Shown here piece after piece: positions 1-9,681 of a stretch of DNA of 64,000 bases. The notes below the pieces were generated by a model, which made no database searches, was not told the DNA's origin, and was given only the letters and a program-made list of their open reading frames with translations. Made by a program: the position numbers and the translations under genes. The DNA is from Lysobacteraceae bacterium. GTDB taxonomy: Bacteria; Pseudomonadota; Gammaproteobacteria; Xanthomonadales; Rhodanobacteraceae. The stretch covers positions 1 to 64,000 of the forward strand of contig JAGWNA010000002.1 of NCBI GenBank assembly GCA_028871555.1, read 5' to 3'. How positions within the stretch are numbered: the first letter of the stretch is position 1; each line of letters starts with the position of its first letter.

Positions 1-827
1 CAGGTGGTGACCACGCTGTGCTCGGCCTGGCCCTTGTCGATCAGGCTCTTTTCCGACAGCGTGGCGGTGGGGCAGGCCTGCACGCAGGCGCCGCAGGACA
101 CGCACTCGGAATCGAGGAAGCGGTTGTCCTGGCTGGCCGCCACCTTGGATTCGAAACCGCGGCCCTGGATGGTCAGCGCGAACGTGCCCTGTATCTCGTC
201 GCAGGCGCGCACGCAGCGCGAACAGGCGATGCACTTGGACGGGTCGAAGGTGAAGTAGGGGTTGGATTCGTCCTTGGCCACGAACAGCGGGTTGGGGATT
301 TTCCCTTGTGATCGTCCCTGATCACCAGAATCAAGAACCGGCCATCCATGGCCGGACTTTTCAATATCCATCTCCGGATAGACGTGGTTGGCACCCTGGT
401 AGCCGTAGCGCACTTCGCGCAGGCCGACCACGCCGGCCATGTCCTGCAGTTCGCAGTGACCGTTGGCGGGGCAGGTCAGGCAGTCCAGCGGATGGTCGGA
501 GATGTACAGCTCCATCACGCCGCGGCGGATGTCGGCCAGCTTCGGTGTCTGCGTGCTGACCGACATGCCGGCGGCAACCGGCGTGGTGCACGACGCGGGG
601 TAGCCCTTGCGGCCTTCGATCTCGACCAGGCACAACCGGCATGAACCGAACGGTTCGAGCATCTCGCTGGCGCACAGCCGGGGAATGTTGATGCCGGCCT
701 GCGCCGCGGCGCGCATGATCGAGGTGCCTTCGGGTACGCGCACGGTCCTGCCGTCGATCTGCAGCGCGATCATGGTCCGGGAAGTTGCCTTGGGCGTGCC
801 GTGATCGATCTCGACGATGGACAACAT
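1..827 (-). CDS. fdsA: Formate dehydrogenase alpha subunit FdsA/FdhA, N-terminal part (runs off the window)
   Basis: The frame opens at an ATG at 827 and continues past base 1, so only about 275 N-terminal residues are visible. In order they show a plant-type [2Fe-2S] domain (CASEMLEPFGSCRLC, then a fourth Cys in YPASC), the NuoG-type His-Cys motif (HPLDCLTCPANGHC), and two [4Fe-4S] motifs (CIACSRCVRAC and CVSCGACVQAC). This is the electron-transfer head of NAD-dependent molybdenum formate dehydrogenases; the Mo-bisMGD catalytic domain lies beyond the window. The gene follows fdsB by 14 bp and is the last visible gene of the operon. Oddity: between REVRYGYQGANH and DESNPYFTF the protein carries an in-frame stretch of roughly 25-30 residues that I do not expect in the family. 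It is encoded around bases 285-375 and contains a CCGGCCAT...ATGGCCGG palindrome. Family assignment is firm; substrate is inferred from the operon. Confidence 0.93.
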   Translation of the reverse strand, partial: MLSIVEIDHGTPKATSRTMIALQIDGRTVRVPEGTSIMRAAAQAGINIPRLCASEMLEPFGSCRLCLVEIEGRKGYPASCTTPVAAGMSVSTQTPKLADIRRGVMELYISDHPLDCLTCPANGHCELQDMAGVVGLREVRYGYQGANHVYPEMDIEKSGHGWPVLDSGDQGRSQGKIPNPLFVAKDESNPYFTFDPSKCIACSRCVRACDEIQGTFALTIQGRGFESKVAASQDNRFLDSECVSCGACVQACPTATLSEKSLIDKGQAEHSVVTT

Positions 828-841
828 GGTGCGTTACCTCC

Positions 842-2401
842 TCAGGTCGCCGTCTTGTCGGCGGCGCCTGCAAAATCTTCGGGGAAATGGTCCAGGGCGC
901 TGAGCACCGGGAACGGCGCCATGCCGCCCAGGGCGCACAGCGAGCCGGCCAGCATGGTCTGGCACAGGTCGCGCAGCAGCACCTCGTTGCGTTCGCGCTC
1001 GGCGGCGTTGCCGGCGACGATGCGGTCGATCACCTCCACGCCGCGGGTCGAGCCGATGCGGCACGGCGTGCACTTGCCGCACGATTCGATCGCACAGAAC
1101 TCCATCGCGTAGCGGGCCTGGGCGGCCATGTCGACGGTGTCGTCGAATACCACCAAGCCGCCATGGCCGAGCATGCCGCCGATCGCCACAAAGGCTTCGT
1201 AGTCGATCGGCGTGTCCAGCTGTGATGCCGGGATATAGGCGCCCAGCGGACCGCCGACCTGCACCGCACGCACCGGCCGACCGCTGGCAGTGCCGCCGCC
1301 GTAGTCCTCGATCAGCTCGCGCAGGGTCAGGCCGAACGCGCGTTCGACCAGGCCCGGCCGTTTCAGGTTGCCGGCCAGCTGCAGCGGCAGGGTGCCGCGC
1401 GAGCGGCCGATGCCGTAGTCGCGGTAGTACGCCGCGCCCTTGTCCAGGATGATCGGCACCGAAGCCAGCGTGACCACGTTGTTGATCACCGTGGGCTTGC
1501 CGAACAGGCCCTCGATCGCCGGCAGCGGCGGCTTGAAGCGGACCTGCCCGCGTTTGCCCTCCAGCGACTCCAGCAGCGAGGTTTCCTCGCCGCAGATGTA
1601 GGCGCCGGCGGCCATGCGCACTTCCAGCCGGAACGGCCTGCCGCTGCCGCGCACGTCGTCACCGAGACAGCCGTCCGCCTCGGCGCTGGCGATCGCGGCC
1701 TCCAGCGCGTGCCGCGCATGCGGGTATTCGCAGCGCAGATAGATATAGCCGCGGCTTGCGCCCACGGCCAGGCCGGCGATGGTCATGCCCTCGATCAGCG
1801 CGAACGGATCGCCTTCCATGATCATGCGATCGGCATAGGTACCCGAGTCGCCCTCGTCGGCGTTGCAGACGATGTACTTCTGGTCGGCCGGCGCGTCCAG
1901 GCAGGTCTTCCACTTGATGCCGGCCGGAAATGCCGCACCGCCGCGGCCGCGCAGGCCCGAGTCGGTGACTGCCTGCACGATGTCGGCACCGCCCAGGCGC
2001 AGCGCCGCCTCCAGCCCGCGGTAGCCGCCATGCGCGCGGTAGTCGTCCAGGCTGCGCGGATCGACGATGCCGACCCGGGCGAAGGTCAGCCGTTGCTGGC
2101 TCTTCAACCACGGGATGTCTTCGGTCGGCCCCCATGCCAGCGGGTGAGTGCCGGCATGCAGGAAATCCGCGTCGAACAGGGCGGCGACATCACCGGCCTG
2201 CACCGGCCCATAAGCGACGCGACCGTCGGCCGTGCCGACCTCCACCAGGGGTTCCAGCCAATACAGGCCGCGCGAACCGTTGCGCACGATGCGCACGTCG
2301 ACATTGCGCTGCCGTGCTTCCCCGGCGATGGCCGTGGCCACCGCTTCGGCGCCCAGCGACAACGCACCGGCATCGCGCGGGACGTAAACCGTGATGCTCA
2401 T
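842..2401 (-). CDS. fdsB: Formate dehydrogenase beta (diaphorase) subunit, NuoF-like
   Basis: A 519-residue protein that passes electrons from the Fe-S chain through FMN to NAD+ in the soluble Fds complex. The N-terminal ~120 residues form a thioredoxin-like [2Fe-2S]-type extension. The NuoF core follows: GLRGRGGAAFPAGIKW (NADH/FMN loop), CNADEGDSGTYADR, GAGAY-type AAGAYICGEET, and the [4Fe-4S] motif ESCGKCTPCRIG near the C-terminus. I chose the ATG at 2401 because it overlaps the fdsG stop as ATGA (translational coupling); a seven-codon upstream extension is possible but lies inside fdsG. The length is normal for FdsB. Confidence 0.95.
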   Translation of the reverse strand: MSITVYVPRDAGALSLGAEAVATAIAGEARQRNVDVRIVRNGSRGLYWLEPLVEVGTADGRVAYGPVQAGDVAALFDADFLHAGTHPLAWGPTEDIPWLKSQQRLTFARVGIVDPRSLDDYRAHGGYRGLEAALRLGGADIVQAVTDSGLRGRGGAAFPAGIKWKTCLDAPADQKYIVCNADEGDSGTYADRMIMEGDPFALIEGMTIAGLAVGASRGYIYLRCEYPHARHALEAAIASAEADGCLGDDVRGSGRPFRLEVRMAAGAYICGEETSLLESLEGKRGQVRFKPPLPAIEGLFGKPTVINNVVTLASVPIILDKGAAYYRDYGIGRSRGTLPLQLAGNLKRPGLVERAFGLTLRELIEDYGGGTASGRPVRAVQVGGPLGAYIPASQLDTPIDYEAFVAIGGMLGHGGLVVFDDTVDMAAQARYAMEFCAIESCGKCTPCRIGSTRGVEVIDRIVAGNAAERERNEVLLRDLCQTMLAGSLCALGGMAPFPVLSALDHFPEDFAGAADKTAT

Positions 2402-2898
2402 GTCTTCTCCGCGGCCAGCCACGCATCGAACCCCGCGGGGGTCAGCCGGCCCTTCAGCTCGTCATCGACCATCATCGCCGGCGAGCACGCGCAGTTGCCC
2501 AGGCAATAGACCGGCTCCAGCGTGAACGCGCCGTCGGCGGTGGTCCCGTGAAAGTCCACGCCCAGCCGCTGCTTGACGTGCTTTTCCAGCGCACCGGCGC
2601 CCATCGCCTGGCACGATTCGGCCCGGCACAGGTAGATCACGCGGCGCCCGGCCGGCTTGCTGCGGAAATAGTGATAGAAGCTGATCACGCCATGCACGTC
2701 GGCCCGGGACAGGTTCATCTCGCGGGCGATCAGCGGCACACACGATTCCGGAATGTGCCCCAGCGCCTCCTGCACACCGTGCAGCACCGGAAGCAGGGCG
2801 CCGGGCTGGTCCTTCAGCCCGGCGGTGACCTTCAGTACCGCTGCGCGGACATTCTCCGGAATGTCCGGCAGCGACGCGGCATTGGCAGCACGTTTCAT
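2398..2898 (-). CDS. fdsG: Formate dehydrogenase gamma subunit, NuoE-like
   Basis: A 166-residue thioredoxin-like [2Fe-2S] protein, the NuoE equivalent of the NAD-linked formate dehydrogenase. The four cluster cysteines are visible as CRAESCQAMG and CLGNCACSP. The chosen ATG at 2898 is preceded by an AAGG Shine-Dalgarno and lies 10 bp after the transporter stop; an in-frame upstream ATG would overlap the transporter gene. Its stop codon overlaps the fdsB start (ATGA). Confidence 0.94.
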   Translation of the reverse strand: MKRAANAASLPDIPENVRAAVLKVTAGLKDQPGALLPVLHGVQEALGHIPESCVPLIAREMNLSRADVHGVISFYHYFRSKPAGRRVIYLCRAESCQAMGAGALEKHVKQRLGVDFHGTTADGAFTLEPVYCLGNCACSPAMMVDDELKGRLTPAGFDAWLAAEKT

Positions 2899-2908
2899 GT
2901 TGTGCCTT

Positions 2909-4570
2909 TCAGAACAGCGCGGCGGCCTTGGCGATTGCGATATACAGGCCGATGAGGAAAGGTACACCCACGGCCAGCCAGGCCAAAATGCCCGTGATGC
3001 CGAAGGCGCCGCGTGCCGCCGTCTCGGCGCTGGCGAAGACGCGATCGTCGTGCTGCAGCGAACGTTCGTGGGCCAGTTCCTCGTCGCTCATGAAGTGAGA
3101 CGGCTTGACCGGTTTCACCAGCGCATTGCAGATCAGGCCGCACAGCAGCAGAAACGCCATCAGGTAGAGCGTGCGGTCGTACACTAGGTTCTTCGCCACG
3201 CCGGCGTCGAGCTGGGCCTGGCGGATGGCGGCGATCACGAACGGACCCACCACGCCGGCGGCCGACCAGGCGGTGAGCAGCTTGCCGTGGATGGCGCCGA
3301 CCATCTGCGTGCCGAAGATGTCGGCCAGATAGGCGGGCACCGTCGAGAAGCCGCCGCCATACATGCTCAGGATGATGCAGATCGACACCACGAACATCGA
3401 CGCGAGTCCGAGATGGCCCCAGGTGGGCAGCAGGCTGTACACGATGATGCCCAGCACGAAGAACGTGTAGTAGGTGTTCTTGCGCCCGAGCATGTCCGAC
3501 AGCGAGGCCCAGAAGATGCGCCCGAGGCTGTTGAACAGGCTGATCAGGCCGACCAGTCCCGCGGCGGCGGCCACTATCGCGGCCTTCTGCGCGGCGGTGA
3601 GCGCCGCGGCCGCCTCCGTCACCCCCACCAGCTTGCCGCCGAATACATCCTGCAGCATCGGGCTGGCCATCGAGATCACCGCGATGCCGGCCGTCACGTT
3701 GAGGAACAGCACGCCCCAGATCAGCCAGAACTGCGGGGTCTTCCAGGATCTCTCCACATGCACGTGGCGATGGGTGATCATCTCGTTGGCGTGGCTGTCT
3801 TGCGGCGGCGTCCAGCCGGTCGGATGCCAGCCGTTGGGCGGCACGCGGAAGCCGAAGGCGCCGGCCGACATCACCACGATATAGATCGCGCCCATCACCA
3901 TCAGCGTCGGCGCCACGCCCTGCACTCCCGGAGCGGAGAAATGCTTCATCAGCGCCACCGCCAGCGGGGCTCCGATCATCGCGCCGCCGCCGTAACCCAT
4001 GATGGCGAATCCGGTGGCCATGCCGCGACGGTCGGGGAACCACTTGATCAGCGACGACACCGGCGAGATATAGCCCAGGCCCTGACCGATGCCGCCGAGG
4101 AAGCCGGCACCCAGATAGAGCAGCCACAACTGGTGCACCATCACGCCGATGCCGCCGAGCACCAGGCCACCGCCCCAGCTCAGTGCGGCGATGAAGCCTG
4201 CCTTGCGCGGGCCCGCATGCTCCAGCCAGCCGCCCCAGATGAAGGCGGAAATGCCCAGCATGGCGATGAAGGTCTCGAAGATGTGGGTGACCTGCGGCAC
4301 CGTCCAGTTGCAGCTGGTGCTGGTCAATGCCGCGAAGAAACTCAGCTTGGCGCAGACCAGCGGGTCGGTATTGTTCAACAGCTTGCTCATCGGCAGCCAG
4401 AACACCGAAAACCCGTAGGCCATGCCGATCGACAGGTGGATCGCCAATGCCGCAGGTGGCACCAGCCAGCGGTTGAAGCGCGGGCTGGCGATGGTACGTT
4501 CCCTGGCGAAGAATCCCGGCGTGCCTCGTGCCGCCGTCTGTGAAGCCATGGTCCCCGATATCTCAGCCAT
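2909..4570 (-). CDS. MFS transporter, oxalate/formate antiporter-like family
   Basis: A 553-residue major facilitator with about 12 hydrophobic helices. Family marks include the loop WFPDRRGMATGFAIMGYGGG between helices 4 and 6, and a long hydrophilic central segment. This type belongs to the OFA (oxalate:formate antiporter) group, whose members carry small carboxylates. It is the first gene of the fds operon (10 bp before fdsG), so formate uptake, or exchange of formate for another monocarboxylate, is the likely role; this is inferred from context. The promoter should lie in the 198-bp divergent gap to modA. Confidence 0.85.
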   Translation of the reverse strand: MAEISGTMASQTAARGTPGFFARERTIASPRFNRWLVPPAALAIHLSIGMAYGFSVFWLPMSKLLNNTDPLVCAKLSFFAALTSTSCNWTVPQVTHIFETFIAMLGISAFIWGGWLEHAGPRKAGFIAALSWGGGLVLGGIGVMVHQLWLLYLGAGFLGGIGQGLGYISPVSSLIKWFPDRRGMATGFAIMGYGGGAMIGAPLAVALMKHFSAPGVQGVAPTLMVMGAIYIVVMSAGAFGFRVPPNGWHPTGWTPPQDSHANEMITHRHVHVERSWKTPQFWLIWGVLFLNVTAGIAVISMASPMLQDVFGGKLVGVTEAAAALTAAQKAAIVAAAAGLVGLISLFNSLGRIFWASLSDMLGRKNTYYTFFVLGIIVYSLLPTWGHLGLASMFVVSICIILSMYGGGFSTVPAYLADIFGTQMVGAIHGKLLTAWSAAGVVGPFVIAAIRQAQLDAGVAKNLVYDRTLYLMAFLLLCGLICNALVKPVKPSHFMSDEELAHERSLQHDDRVFASAETAARGAFGITGILAWLAVGVPFLIGLYIAIAKAAALF

Positions 4571-4768
4571 AAACTGTTACCCCTGGTTCATCCGGCCCCG
4601 GCGCCGGACATCGCCGTTACATTTAATGGCTGTCGGAAATCGATACCACTCGACCAAAGTCGTATGCATCGGCGCATCGCGTGCGCTCGCCGGGCCTGGA
4701 TGCCATCATGAGCGGACGCCGATTTTCTTTGATGCAGCGCACTGCAACGCACAGGTTGGGAACACACG
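4571..4768. promoter_or_regulatory. Divergent intergenic region between the formate operon and the mod operon
   Basis: This 198-bp gap separates the MFS-fdsGBA operon (minus) from modABC-moe/moa (plus), so it must hold both promoters. I do not recognise a clear sigma-70 pair, a ModE operator or a molybdenum-cofactor riboswitch in it. Confidence 0.5.
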
Positions 4769-5545
4769 ATGCGCATGGTTTTCCGTTGCCTGATGGCCCT
4801 GGGCGTGCTGATCGCGCCGCTGCCCGCGCAGGCGGGAAACGGTCGCCACATCACGATCGCCGCCGCCGCGGACCTGCGTTTCGCGATGGATGCCATCGTC
4901 GCCTCCTACCGGCATGGGCATCCCGGCGATGCCATCGATGTGGTCTACGGTTCCTCCGGCAAGCTGCTGGCGCAGATCGAGCAGGGCGCGCCGTTCGAGC
5001 TGTTTTTCTCCGCCGACAGCAGTTACCCGCAGCAACTGGTCGCGCACGGCCAGGCCGGCGGACAGCCCGTGCCCTATGCGCTGGGCAGCATCGTGCTGTG
5101 GAGCGCCAGCATCGACATGCGCCGGGTGCAGCTCGGCGACCTGCTCCAGCCGCGCTTCGGCCGCATCGCGATCGCCAATCCGCAGCACGCACCGTACGGC
5201 AAGCGGGCCGAGCAGGCGCTGCGTGCCGCCGGGATCTGGGAGCAGCTGCAGCCGCGGCTGGTCTACGGCGAGAACATCGCGCAGACCGCCCAGTTCGCGC
5301 AAAGCGGCAACGCCGGGGTCGGCATCGTCGCGCAGTCGTCGATGCGGGATCCGGCGATGGCCGGGGGCAGCTACGTCGCGGTGCCGGCTGCGGCGTACTC
5401 TGCGCTGCGGCAAAGTTTCGTGTTGACCCGGCGCGGTGCCGGCAACCCGCTGGCGCGGGATTTCGCGCAGTACATGCAGGGTGCGCAGGCGCGCGGCATC
5501 CTGATGCGCTACGGTTTCCATCTGCCTGATGCAGCAGGAGGCTGA
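4769..5545 (+). CDS. modA: Molybdate ABC transporter, periplasmic binding protein
   Basis: A 258-residue exported protein that captures molybdate for ModBC. Residues 1-22 are a signal peptide with cleavage after PLPAQA. Family features include AAAADLRFAMD at the start of the mature protein, the first oxyanion loop VYGSSGKL, FFSADSSYP, and IANPQHAPYGKRAEQAL in the hinge. The length is typical. It heads the plus-strand operon and its stop lies 9 bp before modB. Confidence 0.94.
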   Translation: MRMVFRCLMALGVLIAPLPAQAGNGRHITIAAAADLRFAMDAIVASYRHGHPGDAIDVVYGSSGKLLAQIEQGAPFELFFSADSSYPQQLVAHGQAGGQPVPYALGSIVLWSASIDMRRVQLGDLLQPRFGRIAIANPQHAPYGKRAEQALRAAGIWEQLQPRLVYGENIAQTAQFAQSGNAGVGIVAQSSMRDPAMAGGSYVAVPAAAYSALRQSFVLTRRGAGNPLARDFAQYMQGAQARGILMRYGFHLPDAAGG

Positions 5546-5554
5546 CTGAACCCG

Positions 5555-6238
5555 ATGCCGTTGCTGTCGCCACAGGATCTGCAGGCGCTCTGGCTGACCT
5601 TGCGACTGGCCGCGACGGTGACCGCGCTGCTGCTGCTGCTGGGTACGCCGCTGGCATGGTGGATGGCGCGCACCCGTTCGCGCTGGCAGCGGCCGGTGGC
5701 CACGGTGGTGGCGCTGCCGCTGGTGCTGCCGCCCACCGTACTGGGCTTCTACCTGCTGCTGCTGCTGGGGCCGCACAGTGTGCTGGGCCGGTTGATGGCT
5801 GCATTGGGGTTGTCCGCGCTGCCATTCACTTTTGCCGGGCTGGTGGTGGCATCGATGCTGTATTCGCTGCCGTTCGTGGTGCAGCCGCTGCACAACGCCT
5901 TCGAGTCGATCGGCGTGCGGCCACTGGAAGCGGCCGCCTGCCTGCGTGCCGGCCCGCTCGACCGCTTTCTCTCGGTGGCGCTGCCGCAGGCCATGCCGGG
6001 CTTCGTGACCTCGGCGGTGCTGGGTTTCGCGCACACCGTCGGCGAGTTCGGCGTGGTGCTGATGATCGGCGGCAACATCCCGGGCCGGACGCGCGTGCTG
6101 TCGCTGCGCATCTACGATCACGTCGAAGCCGGCCAGTACCACGAGGCGCACATGCTGTCGCTGTGCCTGCTGGTGTTCTCGTTCAGCGCGCTGCTGGCGA
6201 TGTCGCTGCTGCGCCCACGGAGGCGCCGGCATGACTGA
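5555..6238 (+). CDS. modB: Molybdate ABC transporter, permease
   Basis: A 227-residue inner-membrane permease with five predicted helices. The cytoplasmic EAA-type loop, which contacts ModC, reads [32 protein letters not shown] and [19 protein letters not shown] are typical ModB segments. An AGGAGG lies about 15 bp upstream, further than ideal. The last 8 bp overlap modC (ATGACTGA). Confidence 0.94.
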   Translation: MPLLSPQDLQALWLTLRLAATVTALLLLLGTPLAWWMARTRSRWQRPVATVVALPLVLPPTVLGFYLLLLLGPHSVLGRLMAALGLSALPFTFAGLVVASMLYSLPFVVQPLHNAFESIGVRPLEAAACLRAGPLDRFLSVALPQAMPGFVTSAVLGFAHTVGEFGVVLMIGGNIPGRTRVLSLRIYDHVEAGQYHEAHMLSLCLLVFSFSALLAMSLLRPRRRRHD

Positions 6239-7316
6239 ATCGGGCGGACTCGACGCCAGGCTGGAGTGGCGCCGCGGCACGTTGACGCTGGATATCGACA
6301 TCGCGCTGCCGCCGCGCGGGATCACCGCCTTGTTCGGTCCGTCCGGCGCCGGCAAGACCAGCTGCCTGCGCGCGATCGCCGGGCTGGAGCGCGACGGCAA
6401 GGGCACGGTGCGTTTCGGCGGCGAGCTGTGGCAGGACAGTGCGCGCGGCATCTTCGTGCCGCCGCATCGGCGCCGGCTCGGCTATGTCTTCCAGGAAGCG
6501 AGCCTGTTCGCGCACCGCTCGGTGGCCGGCAACCTCGACTACGGCTACCGGCGCGCCGGGCGGCCGGCGCACCTGGACCGCGAGGGGCTGGTCGACCAGT
6601 TCGGCGTGCGTCCGCTGCTGGCCCGGCGGGTCGACACGCTGTCCGGCGGCGAACGTCAGCGCGTGGCGATCGTGCGTGCGCTGGCGTCCGATCCCGCCCT
6701 GCTGCTGTTCGACGAGCCGCTGTCGGCGCTCGATGCGGCGGCCCGGGACGAACTGCTGGGTTGTCTGGAAACCCTGCACGCCTCGCTGGCGGTGCCGATG
6801 GTCTACGTCAGCCATGCCATCGACGAGGTCGCCCGGCTGGCGGATCATCTGGTGCTGCTCGATGCCGGCCGCGTGGTGGCGCAGGGGCCGTTGCAGGCGA
6901 CCTTGACCCGGCTGGATCTGCCGCCGGCGCTGTCCGGAGCGGTGGGCGCCGTGCTCGAAGGCATCGTGGTCGGCCATGATGCCGATGACCACCTCACCGA
7001 ACTGGCGTTCGCCGGCGGCACGCTGTTCGTGCCGCGCCGCGGCGATGCCGTGGGGCGAACGCTGCGCTGCCGCATCAGCGCCCGCGACGTGGTGCTGACC
7101 CGCGAGCGCCAGCACGCCAGCAGCGCACTCAACCAGATCCGCGCGCGGGTGGTGGCGATGGCCGCGGCGGAGCATCCTTCGCAGTGCCTGGTCCGGCTCG
7201 ATGCCGGTGGCTGCGCATTGCTGGCGCGCATCACGCGCCGTTCGTGGCAGGCGCTGGAGCTGGCCCCGGGCAGCGAGGTCTGGGCACAGGTGAAAGCCGT
7301 GGCGCTGGCCGGGTGA
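6231..7316 (+). CDS. modC: Molybdate ABC transporter, ATPase
   Basis: A 361-residue ATPase that powers molybdate import. Visible motifs are Walker [10 protein letters not shown], the signature [15 protein letters not shown], Walker [13 protein letters not shown], and the switch histidine in VSHAIDEV. Residues from about 290 on form a molybdate-binding TOBE/Mop domain, which in ModC proteins binds the anion and can feed back on transport. Overlap with modB indicates translational coupling. Confidence 0.95.
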   Translation: MTESGGLDARLEWRRGTLTLDIDIALPPRGITALFGPSGAGKTSCLRAIAGLERDGKGTVRFGGELWQDSARGIFVPPHRRRLGYVFQEASLFAHRSVAGNLDYGYRRAGRPAHLDREGLVDQFGVRPLLARRVDTLSGGERQRVAIVRALASDPALLLFDEPLSALDAAARDELLGCLETLHASLAVPMVYVSHAIDEVARLADHLVLLDAGRVVAQGPLQATLTRLDLPPALSGAVGAVLEGIVVGHDADDHLTELAFAGGTLFVPRRGDAVGRTLRCRISARDVVLTRERQHASSALNQIRARVVAMAAAEHPSQCLVRLDAGGCALLARITRRSWQALELAPGSEVWAQVKAVALAG

Positions 7317-7420
7317 GCGGCTGCCTGCGACCATGGCCGCGGTTGTCAAAGGCCATGCCTGCCACCATGCTTTCAGTCAACGGCGCGCAAGCGTCATGCC
7401 CGGCCCGGATCGTCGCATCG

Positions 7421-8620
7421 ATGAGTGAGTTGACCAGTGTCGCCGAAGCCGAAGACCTGATCGCCCGGCACATGCCGGCGTTCGGCAGCGAGCCGGTGGC
7501 GCTGGCCGAGGCGGGCGGCCGCGTGCTGCGCCAGTGCGTGCATGCCGAGCGCGACCAGCCGCCTTTCGATCGCGTGATGATGGACGGCGTCGCCGTGCGC
7601 TGGCGCCGGCCGCTGCCGCGCAGCTTCAGTGTGGCCGGTGTGCAGCTGGCCGGCATGGCGGCGCAGACCCTGGCCGACGACGATGGCTGTCTCGAGGTGA
7701 CCACCGGGGCCATGCTGCCGGACGGCTGCGATTGCGTGATACCGGTCGAGCAGACGCATCGCGATGGCGACCGCTGCGTGCTGGCCGACAGTTGCACGCC
7801 CGTCCGCGGTCAGTTCATCCATCCACGCGGTGCCGATTGCAGGGCAGGCGCATCGCTGCTGGATGCCGGCATGCGCCTGGATGCGCCGGCGATGGCCGTG
7901 CTGGCAGCCAACGGCATCGCCGAGGTGGAAGTGGCCATGCTGCCGTCGGTCGCCGTGATCGCCACCGGCGACGAGCTGGTAGGCGTTGCCGCGCCGCTCG
8001 GCGAAGGGCAGATCCGGCGCTCCAACGATCGCGCGCTGGCCGCCGCCCTGCACAGCCGCGGCTTCCATCGTGTGGCGCTGAGCCAGGTGGCCGACGATCT
8101 GGCGGCGACCACCGGCATGCTCGCCGCCTCGCTTGCCGCGCACCAGGTGCTGATCCTGTCCGGTGGCGTCTCGATGGGCCAGCGCGATCACGTCCCTGCC
8201 GCCCTCGACGCGCTCGGCGTGCGCCGCGTATTCCACCGCATCGCGCAACGGCCGGGCAAGCCGATGTGGTTCGGCATCGGGCCGCAGCAGCAGGCGGTGT
8301 TCGCGCTGCCCGGCAACCCGGTGTCGGCGCTGGTCTGCGGCATCCGCTACGTGCTGCCGGCGCTGCTGGCGGCGATCGGGGCACGGCGCGCGCCAGCGGA
8401 ACAGGTTTGCCTGGACGCGGCGGTCGACAGTCACGCCGGCCTGACCTGTTTCGTGCCGGTGCGGGTGCAATCCGATTCGTCCGCCCGGGCGATGGCGCAT
8501 CCCGTGCCGGTGCGCACTTCGGGCGATTTTTCCTCCCTGCCGCGCACGGATGGCTTCGTGCAGCTGCCGCCGGGCCGGGCGGCAGCTGCCGGCGACGTGG
8601 TGGCGTTCCATCGCTGGTGA
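7421..8620 (+). CDS. moeA: Molybdopterin molybdenumtransferase MoeA (first copy)
   Basis: Inserts molybdate into adenylated molybdopterin. The frame is open from 7184, but MoeA homology begins at MSELTSVAEAEDLI, so I use the ATG at 7421 (399 residues). ATGs at 7355 or 7367 remain possible, the former with a fair Shine-Dalgarno. The conserved MoeA motifs are VMMDGVAVR (most MoeA proteins have AMDGYA), TGAMLPDGCDCVIPVEQ, ATGDELV, LSGGVSMGQRD and ALPGNPVSAL. A second moeA sits at the far end of the same operon. The stop lies 4 bp before the moaA ATG. Confidence 0.9.
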   Translation: MSELTSVAEAEDLIARHMPAFGSEPVALAEAGGRVLRQCVHAERDQPPFDRVMMDGVAVRWRRPLPRSFSVAGVQLAGMAAQTLADDDGCLEVTTGAMLPDGCDCVIPVEQTHRDGDRCVLADSCTPVRGQFIHPRGADCRAGASLLDAGMRLDAPAMAVLAANGIAEVEVAMLPSVAVIATGDELVGVAAPLGEGQIRRSNDRALAAALHSRGFHRVALSQVADDLAATTGMLAASLAAHQVLILSGGVSMGQRDHVPAALDALGVRRVFHRIAQRPGKPMWFGIGPQQQAVFALPGNPVSALVCGIRYVLPALLAAIGARRAPAEQVCLDAAVDSHAGLTCFVPVRVQSDSSARAMAHPVPVRTSGDFSSLPRTDGFVQLPPGRAAAAGDVVAFHRW

Positions 8621-8624
8621 CACG

Positions 8625-9677
8625 ATGGACTCCCGCACCGTCATCAACCTTCCTGCCGCGGACGCGCCGCCACGGGATCGCCATGGCCGGCCGTTGCACG
8701 ACCTGCGCATCTCGGTGATGGATCGCTGCAATTTCCGCTGCCCGTACTGCATGCCCGAGTCGGCCTACGGCGAGCACTTCGCGTTCCTGCGCGACGACGA
8801 ACGGCTGAGCTTCGAGGAGATCGAGCGGCTGTGCCGGCTGGCCGTGTCGCTGGGCGTGTGCAAGCTGCGGCTGACCGGCGGCGAGCCGCTGCTGCGCCCG
8901 CGGCTGGCCGAGCTGGTGGCGCGACTGCGCCGCATCGAGGGCGTCACCGATCTGGCGATGACCAGCAACGGCGTGCTGCTGGCGCGGCAGGCGGCCGCAT
9001 TGCGCGACGCCGGACTCGATCGCGTCACGGTCAGCCTGGACACGCTCGACCCGGCCTTGTTCCATCGCATGAGCGGCGGTCGCGGCGACCTCGGCCCGGT
9101 GCTCGAGGGGATCGACGCGGCGCGTGCGGCGGGCTTTCCCGCCGGCATCAAGCTCAACACGGTGGTGCAGCGCGGCGTCAACGAACACACCGTCGGCGCG
9201 CTGGTCGAGCGCTTCCGCGGCAGCGGCATCGTGCTGCGCTTCATCGAGTACATGGACGTGGGCAACCGCAACGACTGGAATCCCGGCGCGGTGGTGCCGT
9301 CGCGCGAGCTGATCGCCGGCATCGACGCGCGCTGGCCGCTGGAGGCGCTGCCGCCGAAATACCCGGGCGAGGTCGCCACGCGCTACCGGTTCCTCGATGG
9401 CGCCGGCGAGATCGGGGTGATCTCCTCGATCAGCGAACCGTTCTGCGGCAACTGTTCGCGCGCGCGGCTGTCTTCCGAAGGTACGCTCTATACCTGCCTG
9501 TTCGCTGTCCGGGGCACCGACCTGCGCACTGCGCTGCGCGCCGGCAGCAGCGACGAGGCGCTGCTCGAACGCCTGCGCCAGGTCTGGCTGCACCGTACCG
9601 ACCGCTACAGCGAGGAGCGTGTGCAGCGGCGCGAGGTTTCCCGCCGCAAGATCGAAATGCACTACATAGGAGGCTAG
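8625..9677 (+). CDS. moaA: GTP 3',8-cyclase (radical SAM)
   Basis: Starts molybdopterin synthesis by converting GTP to 3',8-cyclo-GTP. The 350-residue protein has the radical-SAM motif CNFRCPYC near residue 30, the SAM-binding KLRLTGGEPLLRP, and the second Fe-S motif CGNCSRARL followed 13 residues later by YTC. It ends in the Gly-Gly tail known to matter in MoaA. The ATG at 8625 was chosen because it follows the moeA stop directly; the upstream open frame lies inside moeA. Confidence 0.95.
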   Translation: MDSRTVINLPAADAPPRDRHGRPLHDLRISVMDRCNFRCPYCMPESAYGEHFAFLRDDERLSFEEIERLCRLAVSLGVCKLRLTGGEPLLRPRLAELVARLRRIEGVTDLAMTSNGVLLARQAAALRDAGLDRVTVSLDTLDPALFHRMSGGRGDLGPVLEGIDAARAAGFPAGIKLNTVVQRGVNEHTVGALVERFRGSGIVLRFIEYMDVGNRNDWNPGAVVPSRELIAGIDARWPLEALPPKYPGEVATRYRFLDGAGEIGVISSISEPFCGNCSRARLSSEGTLYTCLFAVRGTDLRTALRAGSSDEALLERLRQVWLHRTDRYSEERVQRREVSRRKIEMHYIGG

Positions 9678-9681
9678 ACCC

